Source: Podocnemis expansa (lineage: Eukaryota > Chordata > Testudines > Podocnemididae). Taken from it: a stretch of 64,000 bases of DNA. Under the pieces are notes generated by a model, which was not told the DNA's origin, made no database searches, and was given only the letters and a program-made list of their open reading frames with translations. Below are positions 22,701 to 36,600 of this stretch, in pieces. A program made the position numbers and the translations under genes. Every line of letters begins with the position of its first letter. Positions within the stretch are counted from its first letter, which is position 1. Where the stretch lies: NCBI GenBank assembly GCA_007922195.1, contig ML681971.1, forward strand, positions 17,894,637-17,958,636. The letters run 5' to 3'.

Positions 22701-24654
22701 AATACTACAGGCATAACAGAAAACATATAGGACTTTTGCTTTGACATGATCCTTTGCCTAAATTGCAGAGCCTGAATGCTTCAGCTTAGCTCTAGTTTGG
22801 CATTATCTGGCTTGCCCAAATCTCAATTCCACAGCAAGTTTACACTCTAGAGGATATGGTATGTTAGATGACATTTTATTTACATTAACTTGGTCCTTTC
22901 ATCTACTTTAAAAAAAAAAAACACAAAAAACTTGTCTCTGAGCAAACTATGCACCTGAGGCCCAAATTATCTTCTGATTCACTAGAGTAACTCCACAAAA
23001 GTAATTCTGAATTTACACTAGCATAAGCGAGGTATTCCACCCAACACCCAATCTCCCACATAGTCCATGCACACAGATTTAGTGGAGTGCCTTCAAAATG
23101 TCTTCAGGACTAACATACCAACAAAATAAAGAGATCTACTTGGATCATTTTTGAAGAGCAAGTGTTACAACATGTGTGGTTTCCTTTCTCTTACAGGTTA
23201 AAAAAAACAACACATCTGCTATGTTCAGTGTTCCAGTCTGGCAAGCTGATTACTAAAGCACAGATTAAGAATGAAGATATTTACTCACTCGTAAATAGAA
23301 AGACTACAAACCATATTTTATGGTATTGTCTAACCTTTGAAGATGCAGCTCCTTAAGTTCCAACTTCAGAGGGAACACCAGGGTAGCTTTCAATGATGTC
23401 CCTCAGGAAGCTGGAAGCAGAGGCATGTGAGGGGCTAATGATCAGATCTTATGAGATCTTTGATAAGACTGCAATGGCAGAGTAAAATTACCATAATACA
23501 GACAAAGCATGAAGCACTGTCGAAGTTTTAGAAACTTAACTCTGCAATTTCACAATAGGGTTAAACCTGCAGTCCTTACTCAAGTAAGACTCCCTAAATT
23601 CAACATAAGCTTTACTTCAGTAAATACAGCAGGACCGGGCCCTTACATACCAGTAATTGGATCCCAAGCATCCCTTGCCACTTCTTGGGCCTCAGATCAG
23701 AAAGCTGGCCCAGCATTCTCTCCACAGCAGGACCCCAGAAGACAGCTTCCTCCTGACCCAGAAATCAAACTCAAAAGGAAGTAAGAAGGCAAACAAGTAA
23801 ATAAATAAATAAATAAAACCCCAAACGGAAAACCCCACCAAAACTATTCACACAGTTGCTATTCAGCCTGATAGATGCTAATCAGCCAGTATGGGAAGTA
23901 TGCTCCTTTCTTCAATATTCCAGTGTTCCTGATCTTTCCAGAACAGTGTGGCAGATCCTGTTTTCAATTACACTGGTGCAAGTAAACAGTACCTCTACTG
24001 AAGGCACTCGATCCTTCTGTACACACACAAGTGGCACATGTTTTAAGAATCAGATTATCTAAATCTGTTCAGGAACCAGGGCACTTTAATCAGACTTAAA
24101 GCTAGTTTATGTGGTTGAGCCTGCATCAGGGTAAATTTATCTATACAAGACTAGTTTAAGTTAAAAGAGTGTCCATACACAGGTCAACAGTTAACTAAAA
24201 TCCATTAAAAATAAAACAAAAATCTGGGGGTTTTTTTGTTTGTTTTTTGACACAGCTTCATGTTTAGATGGAGTCTCTTTGGAGTTTAATGGTCAACAAA
24301 GGTAATCCAGAAACAAATTTGTGTAACCACCAGTACCTAGCCCAATGTTTTTACTTCAGTTGGTTTACTGCATACAGAGAATCACCAATTTCAGCTGTGT
24401 TAGGCATCAGCATGTATTGTAAGCAATACTGCATTACTAGTCTCTTCTCTATAACATACACTTTATACATTTTGAAGTTCTGTCATTCTTGTATTACAGT
24501 TCTGTCTCTTTAAAGAATGAGGCTGGAATGATAGTTTTTGCAGTTCAAACACCGTTGACAAGAAACATAACCAGGAATATCAATTTAGAGCTGCACTCAC
24601 TGGACTTGGCTAGCCAGCTACCCAAACAGTCCTTGCCAGTTTACACAAGAAACG
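19707..24654. other. Gene-free stretch downstream of the citrate carrier
   Basis: Part of this will be the carrier's 3' UTR (transcribed leftwards), but no polyadenylation site can be chosen: TTTATT (AATAAA on the minus strand) occurs at 22875-22880, 21067 and elsewhere. An (AAAT)n run lies at 23797-23818. I see no exon with splice context on either strand. Confidence 0.5.
23797..23818 (+). repeat. (AAAT)n microsatellite
   Basis: Five tandem 'aaat' units, running 'gtaaataaataaataaataa'. Confidence 0.9.
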
Positions 24655-27600
24655 TCAAACAGTTTTCCAGACTCGGTTGAGAACTTTGACCACTTCTTCA
24701 TAAATAACAAACACAATTGCTACATCCAAACACACTCGGCCAAGACGGGGAACTGTTCCTTTGTAAAATCTGTAGGTAGAAGAATTATAAATACGAAAAT
24801 GCTTCACAGAAAGATGAACATATTTTTAGTTTTTGTAATAAACACAGTTAGATGATCTGAACAATGAAGTTTCATATCTACTTATAAATCTACTTCATAA
24901 AGCCATTTTCAATGGCAGCTTTGCAAATTTTTGCAGCTTTGCAAATACCTTCTAGTAAGGATTCCAAAAACAAGTTGCCTACTGTAATTCATCAGCCATA
25001 ATATTGTATCAGATTCATAAAATGGAGTTGAAAAAACCTGTTGGATCAGTCCCATTCACCTGCAAATGGACACCAATTCTTTTAAAACATCAACAGCACA
25101 AACTGCTCCAGAAGCATGCATCGAAAGGAGCAAAGTTATCTATGCTTCCACCTTCTTTTCCTTTGTGACCACTCTGCCTGTGACATATATACGGTCACTT
25201 GGGGTACAAGAGAATAAGGAACAGTAACTGTAGACGGCATAGGCTAGTTCTAGGCTACAATAAGCATGACCCACCAAGAGAAGATACCAAAACAGCAGCA
25301 GTAAGATAATACAAACAAATACCATTCTAGCAAAGAACTGTAACATGCTGGGCTAAAACATGTTCCCAATAAAATATGAAAGATAGTTTCACTGAAATAT
25401 TGAATCTGTAAAATCCCCCGCCCGCACCCCAAAAGGCAATAGTTGAATACCACTTACGCTAATGGGCCCTCCTTTCTGAGAATCTGGCAGGCACAATCTA
25501 GTGTATTTTTATACTTATAGGCTTCCAGACCCTGCAAGGGAAAACATAAGTGAAGTGAGTTGAATGATTAAAGATCTTTATTTTAGTGAATTCCAGTACA
25601 AACCGTAATAAAGAATTTGACTTTTTGGATGATGTTGCTCTCTACTTCTCAATAAGAAACCTTCAACTATCATAGTAGCATCTGCTAAAATGTAAATGTA
25701 AAAATGTGGGAGGCCCCGAGAGAAAACCGAAGGCTTTCCACAAAATCCTGTATGCCAATTTGGATCAATTTCTTGGTGAAGAAAATTCTGGCTACTAATT
25801 TTGAAGTTTTTATGACTAATTGTCATTTTTGAAGTCTTACAAATAGAAACTAAGTATGTAAAACTTCAGCAGCAACTAAGCAAATCCAAGGAGTTCTTAA
25901 CAAAATATGACTGCCTTTAAAGTTATTGTGATGGTGGGACCTGAGAGAGTCATTACCACAGCACTATTCTAGATCTGAAGCCAAATGTAAACTTCTTGGC
26001 CAAGAGAGTCTTTTTGCCCTGTTTTTGTTCAATAGCAGAATGGATCCTGATCCATGATTAGAGCTTCTAAACATGATGGCAAATATAGTAATAATAATAA
26101 TCCTCAAAATTCACAGTAACCCAGATAAAGTGAAGGAGTACAAGACCAATACACAGAGTTCTTATTGCCTTCTTGCATGAAACATTAGAGCTTTGCTCTG
26201 AGCAAGTGTTCTGCTAGTGGAAGGTCAGTTCATTTTAAACAATTTTTACCTGCATCCTGGTTTTGATGACATCTAATGGAGTATTGGAAAAGACACTGGC
26301 TGCACCTGCAGCAACACCAAATGCAGCTGTAATAAATGGATTCATCTCTCTGTGAGGATTATCACCTGATCAAGCGTGTGTAAAGACAAAGAAATTAGAC
26401 CATATACACTGCTACAAATTTTAATGCTTTTAGAAATAATTTAGTTAATTTATGAACATATGTTCATATACCAGTAAGTGGTCAGCAAAACAGAAGAAAG
26501 TACTAATTAAGCTTCTATAGTACTGCTGCATAATCAGGTTTTTAAAATACTGTTAATTAAAATGTATCTATTTCTCATACTACAGTTAACTTTCCAGCCT
26601 GTCTCATTTTACCTAAATACCAGTTTCGAAAGGAAGTCATCACAAAGAAACGGATAGCCTGGTTTGAACCTTGTTTGAGGATGGTAGCTGTCAGCCCCTG
26701 ATATGTTCCACGTAAACCTATAACAGATTAATTACATAATTATATACCCATTTTAAAATGCACGATAATTAGACAGCCAGAATGAGCCTGCCCCGTTTAC
26801 TGAAAGACCAGTGAAATCATTTGAACAAAGCATATTTCCACTTTACATGTTTACCTTACATGATTAGGCTCAAAGACAGCAAAAGATATTATGGTTCCCC
26901 CATTAAGTTATGTTGAGATGAGAACCAAATAGTTCTTGCTAAATGATATACCTTGTTCCTGAACAATCTCACAGACACCATGGAAAAACCCTCTGTACTT
27001 TGGTCTTAAAGAGGACTGATCATGAATGAACTTCACCTGTAACAATTTAAAACAAAACTTTAAGCACAAATTGTGTCATGACTGTTATCCTCTAGTTCAT
27101 CACTTAATATTAACAGGGGCTATTTAGTTAGGTATACCCCAAAAAAATCTTCTTGCCTGCTAACATTTCATAACTATGTATAGTTGCAAGGGAGTATGAT
27201 AATGTTCTGGTCTAGTTGCCCTAAAACAGATTAAAACAGCATAACCTAAAATGTAGAAGGGCATTTTAAAAATACAAGGACACACTGACAGACTTGTTTA
27301 GCTGAGAGAAGAGACTTTCCAAAGTGTAAGAAGTAGATGATTAACATTCTACCTTTATAGTTTCCATTGGACAGACAACTACAACAGCTTCGGCAACACC
27401 AGCTCCAAGGCCACAAATTAAACTCTTTTTTTTGTCTAGTTTCCCACTTGAATCCTTTGCATAATTGCTGAGGAACTCAAACATTCCAAACCTGTAGAGA
27501 ACATAAAAGAGTTTTGTTTTTCTCCACCACAGCTTTCTTCAAATGCAGAAGACATCTTGAATGACAATGCCAGATGTATCCAGCTCACTGTTCCACCTTC

Positions 27601-30600
27601 CCTCTTTCGCAAAAAAATGAAATGGTCTTCAGTTACGGATGTTTAACTGATTTTAATGAACAATGGTATTCAGTATTCCATCAGCTCACCAAGACTTAAG
27701 AAGACTTTTCACTCCTTCAATCCTTTAATGATGTCCTTCTATTATGAAAATAAATCTTTGACAATTAGAAATGACATAACTAAATTAAATGTGCCACTCC
27801 CCTCCTTATTCAATGTTAGTACATTTGAAATGAAGACAAGGCGTGAATTAGATTATGACTTTGTGAAGTACAATGCACAATTGTGTTGCCCCAGGAAAAG
27901 AACAGGCCATATTTCATGCTCAAAGGCACAATATGTTTCCATGGTTCCTCCTTACTGTGGGAGGGAGAGTCAGGCAAAAGAGAAAGAATTGGCACCAGCC
28001 CTATATCCAGCACAGATTACAACCCCTTCTGTACCAGTCCAACACTGGGAAGTCAAGGTTATGTCGACTCCTTACCCCTGCCTATCACTTCTTTCCTACT
28101 TTCATGGCAGGCAAAGCACTGCGGAGGCCCACACTGCCACCTGTAATACAATTAACACACCCAAGGGACATCTTACATCACCGAGTAAGGAGAGTGCCAA
28201 TCTTAACCTATGTGACAAGATGTGTTTCCCTTGATATTATTAAAGTAGTAACAATGACTAAAAAAATCAAAAGAAGACTGTGTCCTATCAAAATAACCTT
28301 ATTCCAAATAGTAAAGCTTAGTAAAGAATGAGTTAAAATGCAAAAAGACGACAGAAATATAGAATGAATGAGTATCCCACATCTAAGAACAAAAAATGGC
28401 AGCTTATTCTTACAGCCAGCAGCCATTAAGATAATTAAGTTGACATTTTATAATGACACTGGAATGTTTGATTGAGTGCGTTATTACAAATAGCCTTGTG
28501 ATGTTAAATCTATATTATTTACTGCTTTCTCCAAAACACTATGCTCCAATGCCACTTTTTCATTAAGGGTGGAAAAAAAATATGAAATGAAACATTCACA
28601 CTATTCCCCCACGCCCCACCCCGCTTCTAACCACGCAACAGCCAAACTGAAGGTATGTCTTTTTTTTCAGATATTCAACTGGGCTAAAAATCTCCATAAA
28701 GTTTCAACACAAAATATTATTTTTCAAGACCTATGACAGCTAAGATATGGTCTATACCATTAGGCCCAATAAAATACAGCTGGAGCTAAAGAGATAACTA
28801 CTGAGCACACCACAGTCCTTTAGAAATGGCGGGGGGGGGAGGACAGCAAAGGATACTGATACAAATAAGATTAAAAACAGAAAAAAAACCCAGTCTTACC
28901 AGTTTGAGATATATGGATGAAAAAGCAAGTTATGAGACTGACAAATACCCATCAATAAAGTCTTTCCAAAAATCTGATATTTTTACTATATTTAAGAATA
29001 ATTTAAAGATCCCCTTACCTGACAGCAGATTTTGGAATAGAGCCATACAACAAAGAACTAAGGCCCCTATATAGGCCCTTGACACCATGATCCTGAATAG
29101 TTAGCCTCACACAATGACCTGCAAGACAATTTCCAAGTCTTGATAAGCAAATTTTACTTTATAGATGAATCATATAGAGATTTGTCGGCTAAGCTAGTTT
29201 GGTATTTTAAATGGACACAAATGTGAATTGTTGTTCTCTTACCTATGCTTCTATACCGAGGGGGATTTGCTCTTTCATCCAACTGTAACTGTGTTTTTAT
29301 GTATTCTGTGGGAAAGGTGATACAGATTTCAATACCTCCAGCAATGCCACCTGCAGGGAACAGAGGTAGAAATGTTACACTGTTATTTTATAGAGCAAAA
29401 AATAAGCAGCACAGAAATTGTGCCATATTGCACTGTGCCAAGTCAACATTGCATATTTACCTGAGTTTTGGCAACAATGCAATATGTATAGCAACACCAC
29501 AGAAACATTTCAAAATAAAGAGATTGATGGGGGGGGGTGGAATCACTGGCTCAGTCAGTATCCATTATAAACAAAGCAGGCAAGACAAAAGTGGAGAAAA
29601 TCAAACGATTCCATGCAGGCACTGAGAAATCCATCCTAAATTACACACTGTATATGCCTACAATCCCAAAACAAAAAACAGGGAAGGTTAAGTGCTATGA
29701 GAGAGAAGAGATTCCATTAAACACTAAAGTAGCAAAAATACTAACTATGGAAATAAACAAGGATAGTGGTGTGTGACTTTAGCTTAAAATCCAGCTCTCA
29801 CACACAAACAGACCACTGAAAAATATTTTCAATAATTACCACACAAAACAATATAGCCACTACTACAAGTCCAAACAGCCACACTTTTGATTTTAGTGGG
29901 ATCTGGATTAGACCCTGTTGGATCCAATTTTCACATTAGACATCAAGCTGGCATTGTGGTTCCTCAGCATTTGTGAAAACCCCAAATAATTTTTACACTT
30001 GGTTTTTGAAATATTGCCCCCCTTGAATCTTCTTACTATCACCTTTAAGGTTCTGTTCTTTGGACCATATCTACAAAAACTTAAAGGCTATGTCCACACA
30101 CAGTCAGTTAAATCAATTTTACTTCAAATTGATCTAAAAATAATTAAATCAATTTAAGTAAAATCGATTTAACAGGTCCACACCAACAAAACCCAAATCG
30201 CACTAGCATGTCCAGACACAGGAGTTGCTAGTTCGATTTGGGAGAGGGGCACCCTGGGAGGTGTGGCAACATGCTCCCTAGCAGGGCCATGTTGCCACCC
30301 AATCCCCTGTCTGGCTCTCACCTGGAGAGCCAGGCAGGAGAAAAAAGCCCCCAGGGCAGGGATCCCCGTGAGCCCTGTTTCCCCTGCCGCTGGCTGCAGC
30401 GGAGTGGGGAGGGACTGCTGGGCACCCTGCATACCCCACCACTGACTGGGCAGTGGGGGAGGGATCATGGGGCAACCCGCATCCCCCCTCTTCCAGGGTG
30501 GGGGATGGAATGCCTGGCTTGGCGGTAGGGGAAAGGAGCTCAGGAAGCCCTGCATCCCCTGCTGCTTGCAGAGCGCAGGGGGCAGGGATCCCCCTGGGTG

Positions 30601-33600
30601 CAGCTGCTGGGCACGCAGGGAAAGGAGTCCCATGCACCCGGCTTCCCTGCAGCTGGCCAGGCGGAGAGGGCAGTCAGACCCGTGTGCCTGGCTTCCCTGC
30701 AGCTGGCCAGACGGTGGGGGTAGGGAGCCTGGCACGCCCAGCTTCCCCCTGCAGCTGGCCAGGCGGTGGGCACGCCAGGCTCCCTGCCCCAGCTGCTGAG
30801 CCAGCTGCAAGGGGAAGTTGGGTGCACCAGCTTCCCTGCCCCCACCGCCCGCCAGGTGTGGGGGGAAGCAGGACGCGTGGGACTCCTTTCCTGCATGCCC
30901 AGCAGCTGTGGTGGGAAGCCAGGTGTACCGGCTTCTCTGCCCCTGCTGCCTCGCATCTGCTGGGGTAAGCTGGATGCAGGGTGTTTCCCTCACCACTGGC
31001 CCAGACAGCTGGAGGTGTGGGTGGCCCCCCTGTGCCCCTCTTCCCTCCCTGGCCAGGGTGCTGGAGGGTGGGGGACTTCCTCCCAGGATGCCATGCACCC
31101 TGGGAGGAAGGTCAAAGTGTTATATGGATATGGATATGTGGGTCATATCCATATAAAAAAATAACAAGGAGTTGTGTGGCACTTTAAGACTAACAGATTT
31201 ATTTTTTGCATGAGCTTTCGTGGGACAAGATCCCACTTCCTCAGATGCTTCGAAGATGGGTGAACTTACAGAAGGGAGTGAAACTAAATGCAAGGGGGTG
31301 TAAAACATAGGATCAGGTCATAAAGTAACAGCAAATCAGAGCAGTTTACAGTCTCAAACCATGGGAAGCCTGAAGTCAAATTACCCTTTGTAATGGGAAA
31401 AGAACCCATTGTCTCGATTGAGTCCTGCTTTCACAGAATTTAGCTTGCATATTAATTCGAGTTCAGCTGTTTCTCTTTGAAGTCTTGATGTCCCAGGTAC
31501 ATCTCTAACGACAGTCGTTAACAAATCATCCATATAAAACAGCCATACTGGGTTATTTCGAAACCACAGTTTTGAGATAACTCTCATTTCAATATAAAAC
31601 TAGGGTTTATTATATCAAAATGATTTTCTTTATTTCAAAATAAGGAAACGTGTGGATCTAAAGATTTTTAAATCAAAATAACCAGTGTTATTTTGATTTA
31701 AACCCTGTGTGTGGACATACCTGAAAGGTCCCCATTTATTTCTTTACCCACAAAAGCCTTTTTAAACATATATAAATCTAGAGACAACAATTAAGCTAGG
31801 AATATTTCATCTTAGGCTTCTGCTAACTTCACAAATAACATTTCAGATGCCCTTAATAGAACGTGAAATCACTTCTCATCAGAGCCTCAACCTTCTCCCA
31901 TTTAAGTTAAAACTAGGATTTCAGCTGACTTTAAAGATGGAAGTATAAGGCCCCTAGTCCTTATACCAGGGGTCTCAAACTCAAATCACTTCGAGGGCCG
32001 CATGAGGACTAGGATATTGGCCCGAGGGCCGCACCACTGAAACCTTTTCATACAATGATGCAGAAGTACAGTAAAAAATAAAAATTAATATAGTATGCTA
32101 ATAACAGTCAATTTATTAACTTTTTTGAAACTGTAACATGAAGTCTGTACTAATTCTGACAGTCTTTCCAAAGCCAAAACACGTTTCCTTTTAGAATTGC
32201 TTCCATTCAAGATGACAAAATCATCAAAAAGACAAAGAGTAAACAAACAGACTTAGAATTTTACATTATAAATCAGTGGTTCCCAATCTTTTTCGGTTTG
32301 AGGGCAAAAAATATACTTTTTCAAACCCTGAAGGACCACCGGTTAATTTAATGACAATTAAATTAAAATTTAATTTATTGAATTAAAATTGATGTTAATT
32401 GAAATAAATTAATTGTAGTTTATTAAAATTGAATTAAATTTAATTGAAATTAAATTTTATAAAGGTTTTCGTTTTTAAAATAAAATTAAGTTGTTTTAGA
32501 AGATTTTTGGGTTTTTTGTTTTAAAAAAGGGGGCTACATGTATCCCCAAGCCAGGAGAGGAGGAGAGCAGTCACATCCCAGGACGGGCTGCAAACAGGTT
32601 GGTCAAAGCCCTCCACAGGACCTTAAATAAGCAGCCCTCTGACTGGCGCTGGGGGCAGCACTGGGACCAGTGGTGGGGGAAAACTCCTCACCAGCTGCTC
32701 AAATTTGGCCATGCTAGGGTTGGCAGAGGAGGAAACACCCCCTGCCTGCCTGCCCACTCGAATTTGGCTCTAGGGGAAAACACTCGACAAAGTGGGATTT
32801 TCTCCCATGAAAGCTCATGTGAAAAATAAATCTGTTAGTCTTAAAGTGCCACACGACTCCTTGTGTTTTTTGCTGGACTAGACTAACAAGGCTATCCCTT
32901 TGGAAATTGACAGTCTGCTTCAGCTGCTCGATCAGTTGCTGCATGTGAATAGGGCAGCTAACAGTCAACTCGTGCATGTGAATAGGGCAGCTCCCAAGCT
33001 GTTCAGCTCCTCTCTGTCAGTGGCTGATAACGCAGGGGGGAGGTGAAGCTCCTCGATCTCCGTCTGCAGAGAGGCTCAGCATTTGAAAACTCCAAATTTG
33101 GACAGGTGGGAGGCCCAGGATTCTGGAGGTTATCAGCGGCTGCAGGGGGCAGCTCTGTGGGCCACATGCAGCCCACGGCCACGTGTTTCAGACCCCTATC
33201 TTATACTGTACGCATGCTAACCATGCTTTTCAAGGGGATCAATCCAGATTTTAAGCTAATTTACATTTTTCCTGTGTTCCATCTGCCCCAAAACCCCTCC
33301 AAGTCATTATATTTCAACAAAGGGTGTGAGTTTCCAGCTTTCAAAACCCACCCTGTGGTGAACATGACTGCAAATCAGTTTCTTCGAGCCTGCTCAGATG
33401 CATTCAGTAATAGGTGTCTCCGTGCTGGAGTGCCGGATTGGTCGGAAAAAAACTTGCCCTAACCTGTCAGAAGAGGGGAGGCAGCCACCGCCCCTTGCGC
33501 CACCCGTGGCTATATATACAGTCACCTCCCTGCCCCCTCCTCAGTTTAATTTCTTCTGCCTTGTGCGTCGGATCTGGAACGTCCACTCCTTGCGAATCGC

Positions 33601-36600
33601 AAGCCTGTCTCTTTCCCTTGGATTCACTGTCCGGCGGGGCACATCTCCTTGTGGATTTAATTCCACCATGAGAGCCCAACACTGGACTGGAACATTGCAT
33701 TGATGATGCCAAGGTTTAAACCCTGTCCTGAGTGTGGCAAGGCCTTCCCCCAGGAGGACCCCCATGGGAAGTGCCTCAGGTGCCTGGGCAAAGACCACAT
33801 GGTCTCGGCGTTTTCCATTTGTCTCTCCTTTAAACCACAAACAATTAAGGAGAGGGAACAGCAACGCCACACCCTAGCCTCGGAGGAGGCTCGGCTTCCT
33901 TCACCCGAAGCTTCGGGTTCAAGCCCGGCCCCAAGACCCAGCTCGGTGCCGGAGCCTACATGGCACCATGCCACCGGTGGCTGCCACCGCACCACCACCT
34001 CGGTGCCGACTCCAGCACCGCAACTCCTACCTGGCGCCTCAGCACCTTGGCACTGATCGAGGTCGCCCTCAGTCAGCCCAGCACCACGCCATATCATCTC
34101 CAGTGTAGACGACATGGTACAGCCCAGCCTCTCCGGTGCCAATATCACCTCGGCACCAGCTGACTCCACCGTCAGCACTGCAGAGCCTGGTACCAAAGGA
34201 ACGGGAACCCTCCCGCCTGAGCAGTCCTCCCTCTCCTGGCGAGGACTTGCCTGCAACTCACGTGGAGTTGTTTCTCATCCCATCCACCCTGGGAGTGGTG
34301 GAGGTAGCACGAGCCCTGCTGCTCCTCCCAACTCCCCCGGCCTGATTTCTAATCAGAAGGGGCAAACTGGCCTTCATTTCAAAGGCCTGGGTTCATCCGG
34401 GATGCTCACCTTCGCCGTCCAGCCCCCCGCCTTCCACCCCACCAGGGGCTGACATCGCCTCACCGATGGCACCGGGCTGGAAATCCTGATCCCCGTCCCC
34501 CGCCTCCAGCCCATAAGAGGGACCTTCTAGGGGCTCCAAATGGCCCCAGCGCTGCACATTGGCACCATCACTCTTCCAGTTTTGGCCGCAAGAATGGTCC
34601 CGAGGTAACTCCCTCCCCTCCACGGCAGATCCTTGGTGCCACACTGTCCCCGGCACTGTCCTTTATGGGCAACCTCTCAGTGCACTTTGATCTGCTGCGC
34701 CAGGCCATGGCCCACTTAGGTATGGAGGTGGAGCCTCTAAACCTCCCCCCCCAATACCCTGTTTGGACCAGCATTTGCTTCCACAGTGCCTTTAGCAATT
34801 CTGCCCCACCCGAGCATGTGGGACCTTGCACGCTCCCGGTGGCAGAGTCCAAGCTCCGTCCCCCTGGTTTCAGATACGGCAAGCATGAAGTATTGGGTAT
34901 CTGAATCAGACTACCCCTCGCTCGCTGGCCACCCAGTCCCCCCCAGGGACGTGGTCCAGATGGCAATGAGGGCTAGAGAACCCCCCAGTGACCCCCCTCC
35001 CTCCCTCCCTCCAGGGAGACCAGGGAACTGGATTTGTTAGGCTGCAAGGTTGTATTCCTCATCAGCCTTTCAACTGCAGGTGGCAAACAACCAGGCTATA
35101 ACCAGTAGGTACTTGCTGGATGTCTGAGAGTCCCTAGGGTGATTTAGAAATATGCTTCCACCCAAGGCCAGGGATAAGTATGATGCCTTCTTGGAGGAAG
35201 GCAACATAATCTCTCAAGACCTCCTTCTTTCAGCTCGCAATGCAGTGGACACTGCAGCTCACACCATGGCCTCAGCGGTTACCTTCCGCAGGGTAGCATG
35301 TCTCAGGGAGGCTAGAGCGCCCCCTAATGCACAGCAGGCGGTCCTTGACCTGCCCGTTGAGGGGAATGTCCTGTTTCCCCCTGAAACCCTCTCTGTGGGG
35401 GGCACAGCCCGGGATCCTCGGGGAGAGGCCAAATATTTTGGCCTTCTCCCTCCCGGACCCACCCCCCACAACTTAGCTCCCCACTTCCCCGGAGGGGACA
35501 ACCCCTTTCCTTCCTGCCTCACTCATGGCGGGAAGAGGGGCTTCGCCCACCCCTCTCCAAGGAGAGGCCCCTCTGACCACGGCCATCCTCTTTACCCTTA
35601 GGGTGCAGGGGGCCCTAGGGCATCACTGCCACAGACGGCCAACACCCCTACCCCCCGGAGGGAAGGCAAGTCCTGTGGGAACCATCCCGGTCCTCCTCGT
35701 TCTTCCCCTTCCCCAATCGCGGGAGCAAGAATTAGATCGGGACGCCGGGGGCTGACAATACAATGACACCCACCTATGGCGCCAGTACCCCAATACCGTA
35801 GCTACCACCCTCCACCCCTCACCCCTTAAGCAGCGACTTCCCCAAAGACGGAAACTGCCCCTCTCCTATTCCAAACAGCCTTCCTTCCCGAATACTCCCC
35901 ACTGCGTTCCCCACCCTAACCCCTCACCGAGGAATGGAGGCATGTCTTGTTGTAGCCCCAGCTGCGGCAGGGCTCCGAGACGCGCACATCCGAAGCCTAC
36001 TTGCAACAGGACTGTGCCTGTGACCATGACGCGTGTCCTAGGTAGGCCTCCTCGTTCCTGGTCAGGGGAAGGGGAGGGGACACCCCTGGTCACACCACCA
36101 TCTTCTGTGCTGGGACCCTAATCCCCTTTCGACAGGAATTTCTCCTGTGCACTAAGGGGACACATCTGTGTAGCAACAGAGCTACCTGTATAGCTATTTC
36201 ATCGGGAAGGTATCTCTAGAGCGGGTTTTACCCCTACATGGGCCCAAGGTATGGCCCACTCCTCCCCTTTTCCCACCCTTGTACGGTTGCTCATCTCTAC
36301 TCTTTGGTCACCTAGTGGGAACCAGGGGCCCACCTCAGAAACCCTCACCTTGGTCTACCCTCTCCGAGGTAGCCCATGCTTCCCCAGCCTCACCAAAGCA
36401 AGGCCAGGGGCACCCCTTTAAAACCCTGAGGGGGAACACCTTGTTGTGTACCATATGTTGGGAAACTGCAAAAGGGCTATCCCTTCGAGTGCCCTCCCGC
36501 ATATAGTTCCCGCCTCGGTATCCACTGCCTTCTGGACAGCTGTCTACATCAGGCAGAAGGTTCCCTACTTCCGGGGTATTAGCATAATCCTTTGCCCTAT

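Larger units (their letters stand above)
31967..33198 (+). mobile_element. hAT-type element with nested insertions (H4)
   Basis: Begins 'caggggtctcaaactcaaat', ends 'gtgtttcagacccctа' (that is, 'cagacccct' plus a), and is flanked by 8-mers ccttatac / tcttatac (7 of 8). The ends match the short elements at 40520-40707 and 57698-57902, which share the words 'gggccgcatgaggactag' and 'gccacatgcagcc'. The 1.2-kb length comes from nested sequences: a second hAT left end at 32274 and a Penelope-like repeat at 32787. Confidence 0.75.

Noticed and set aside
30169..31098. Long minus-strand open frame (309 codons) and overlapping plus-strand frames
   Set aside because: They lie in the GC-rich core of TIR element M2. 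Frames are open on both strands because the sequence is poor in A/T, and the peptides are repetitive Pro/Gly/Ala/Gln text with no domain.
33541..34256. Minus-strand frames of 109 and 199 codons
   Set aside because: Antisense shadow of the DIRS gag-like relic on the plus strand.
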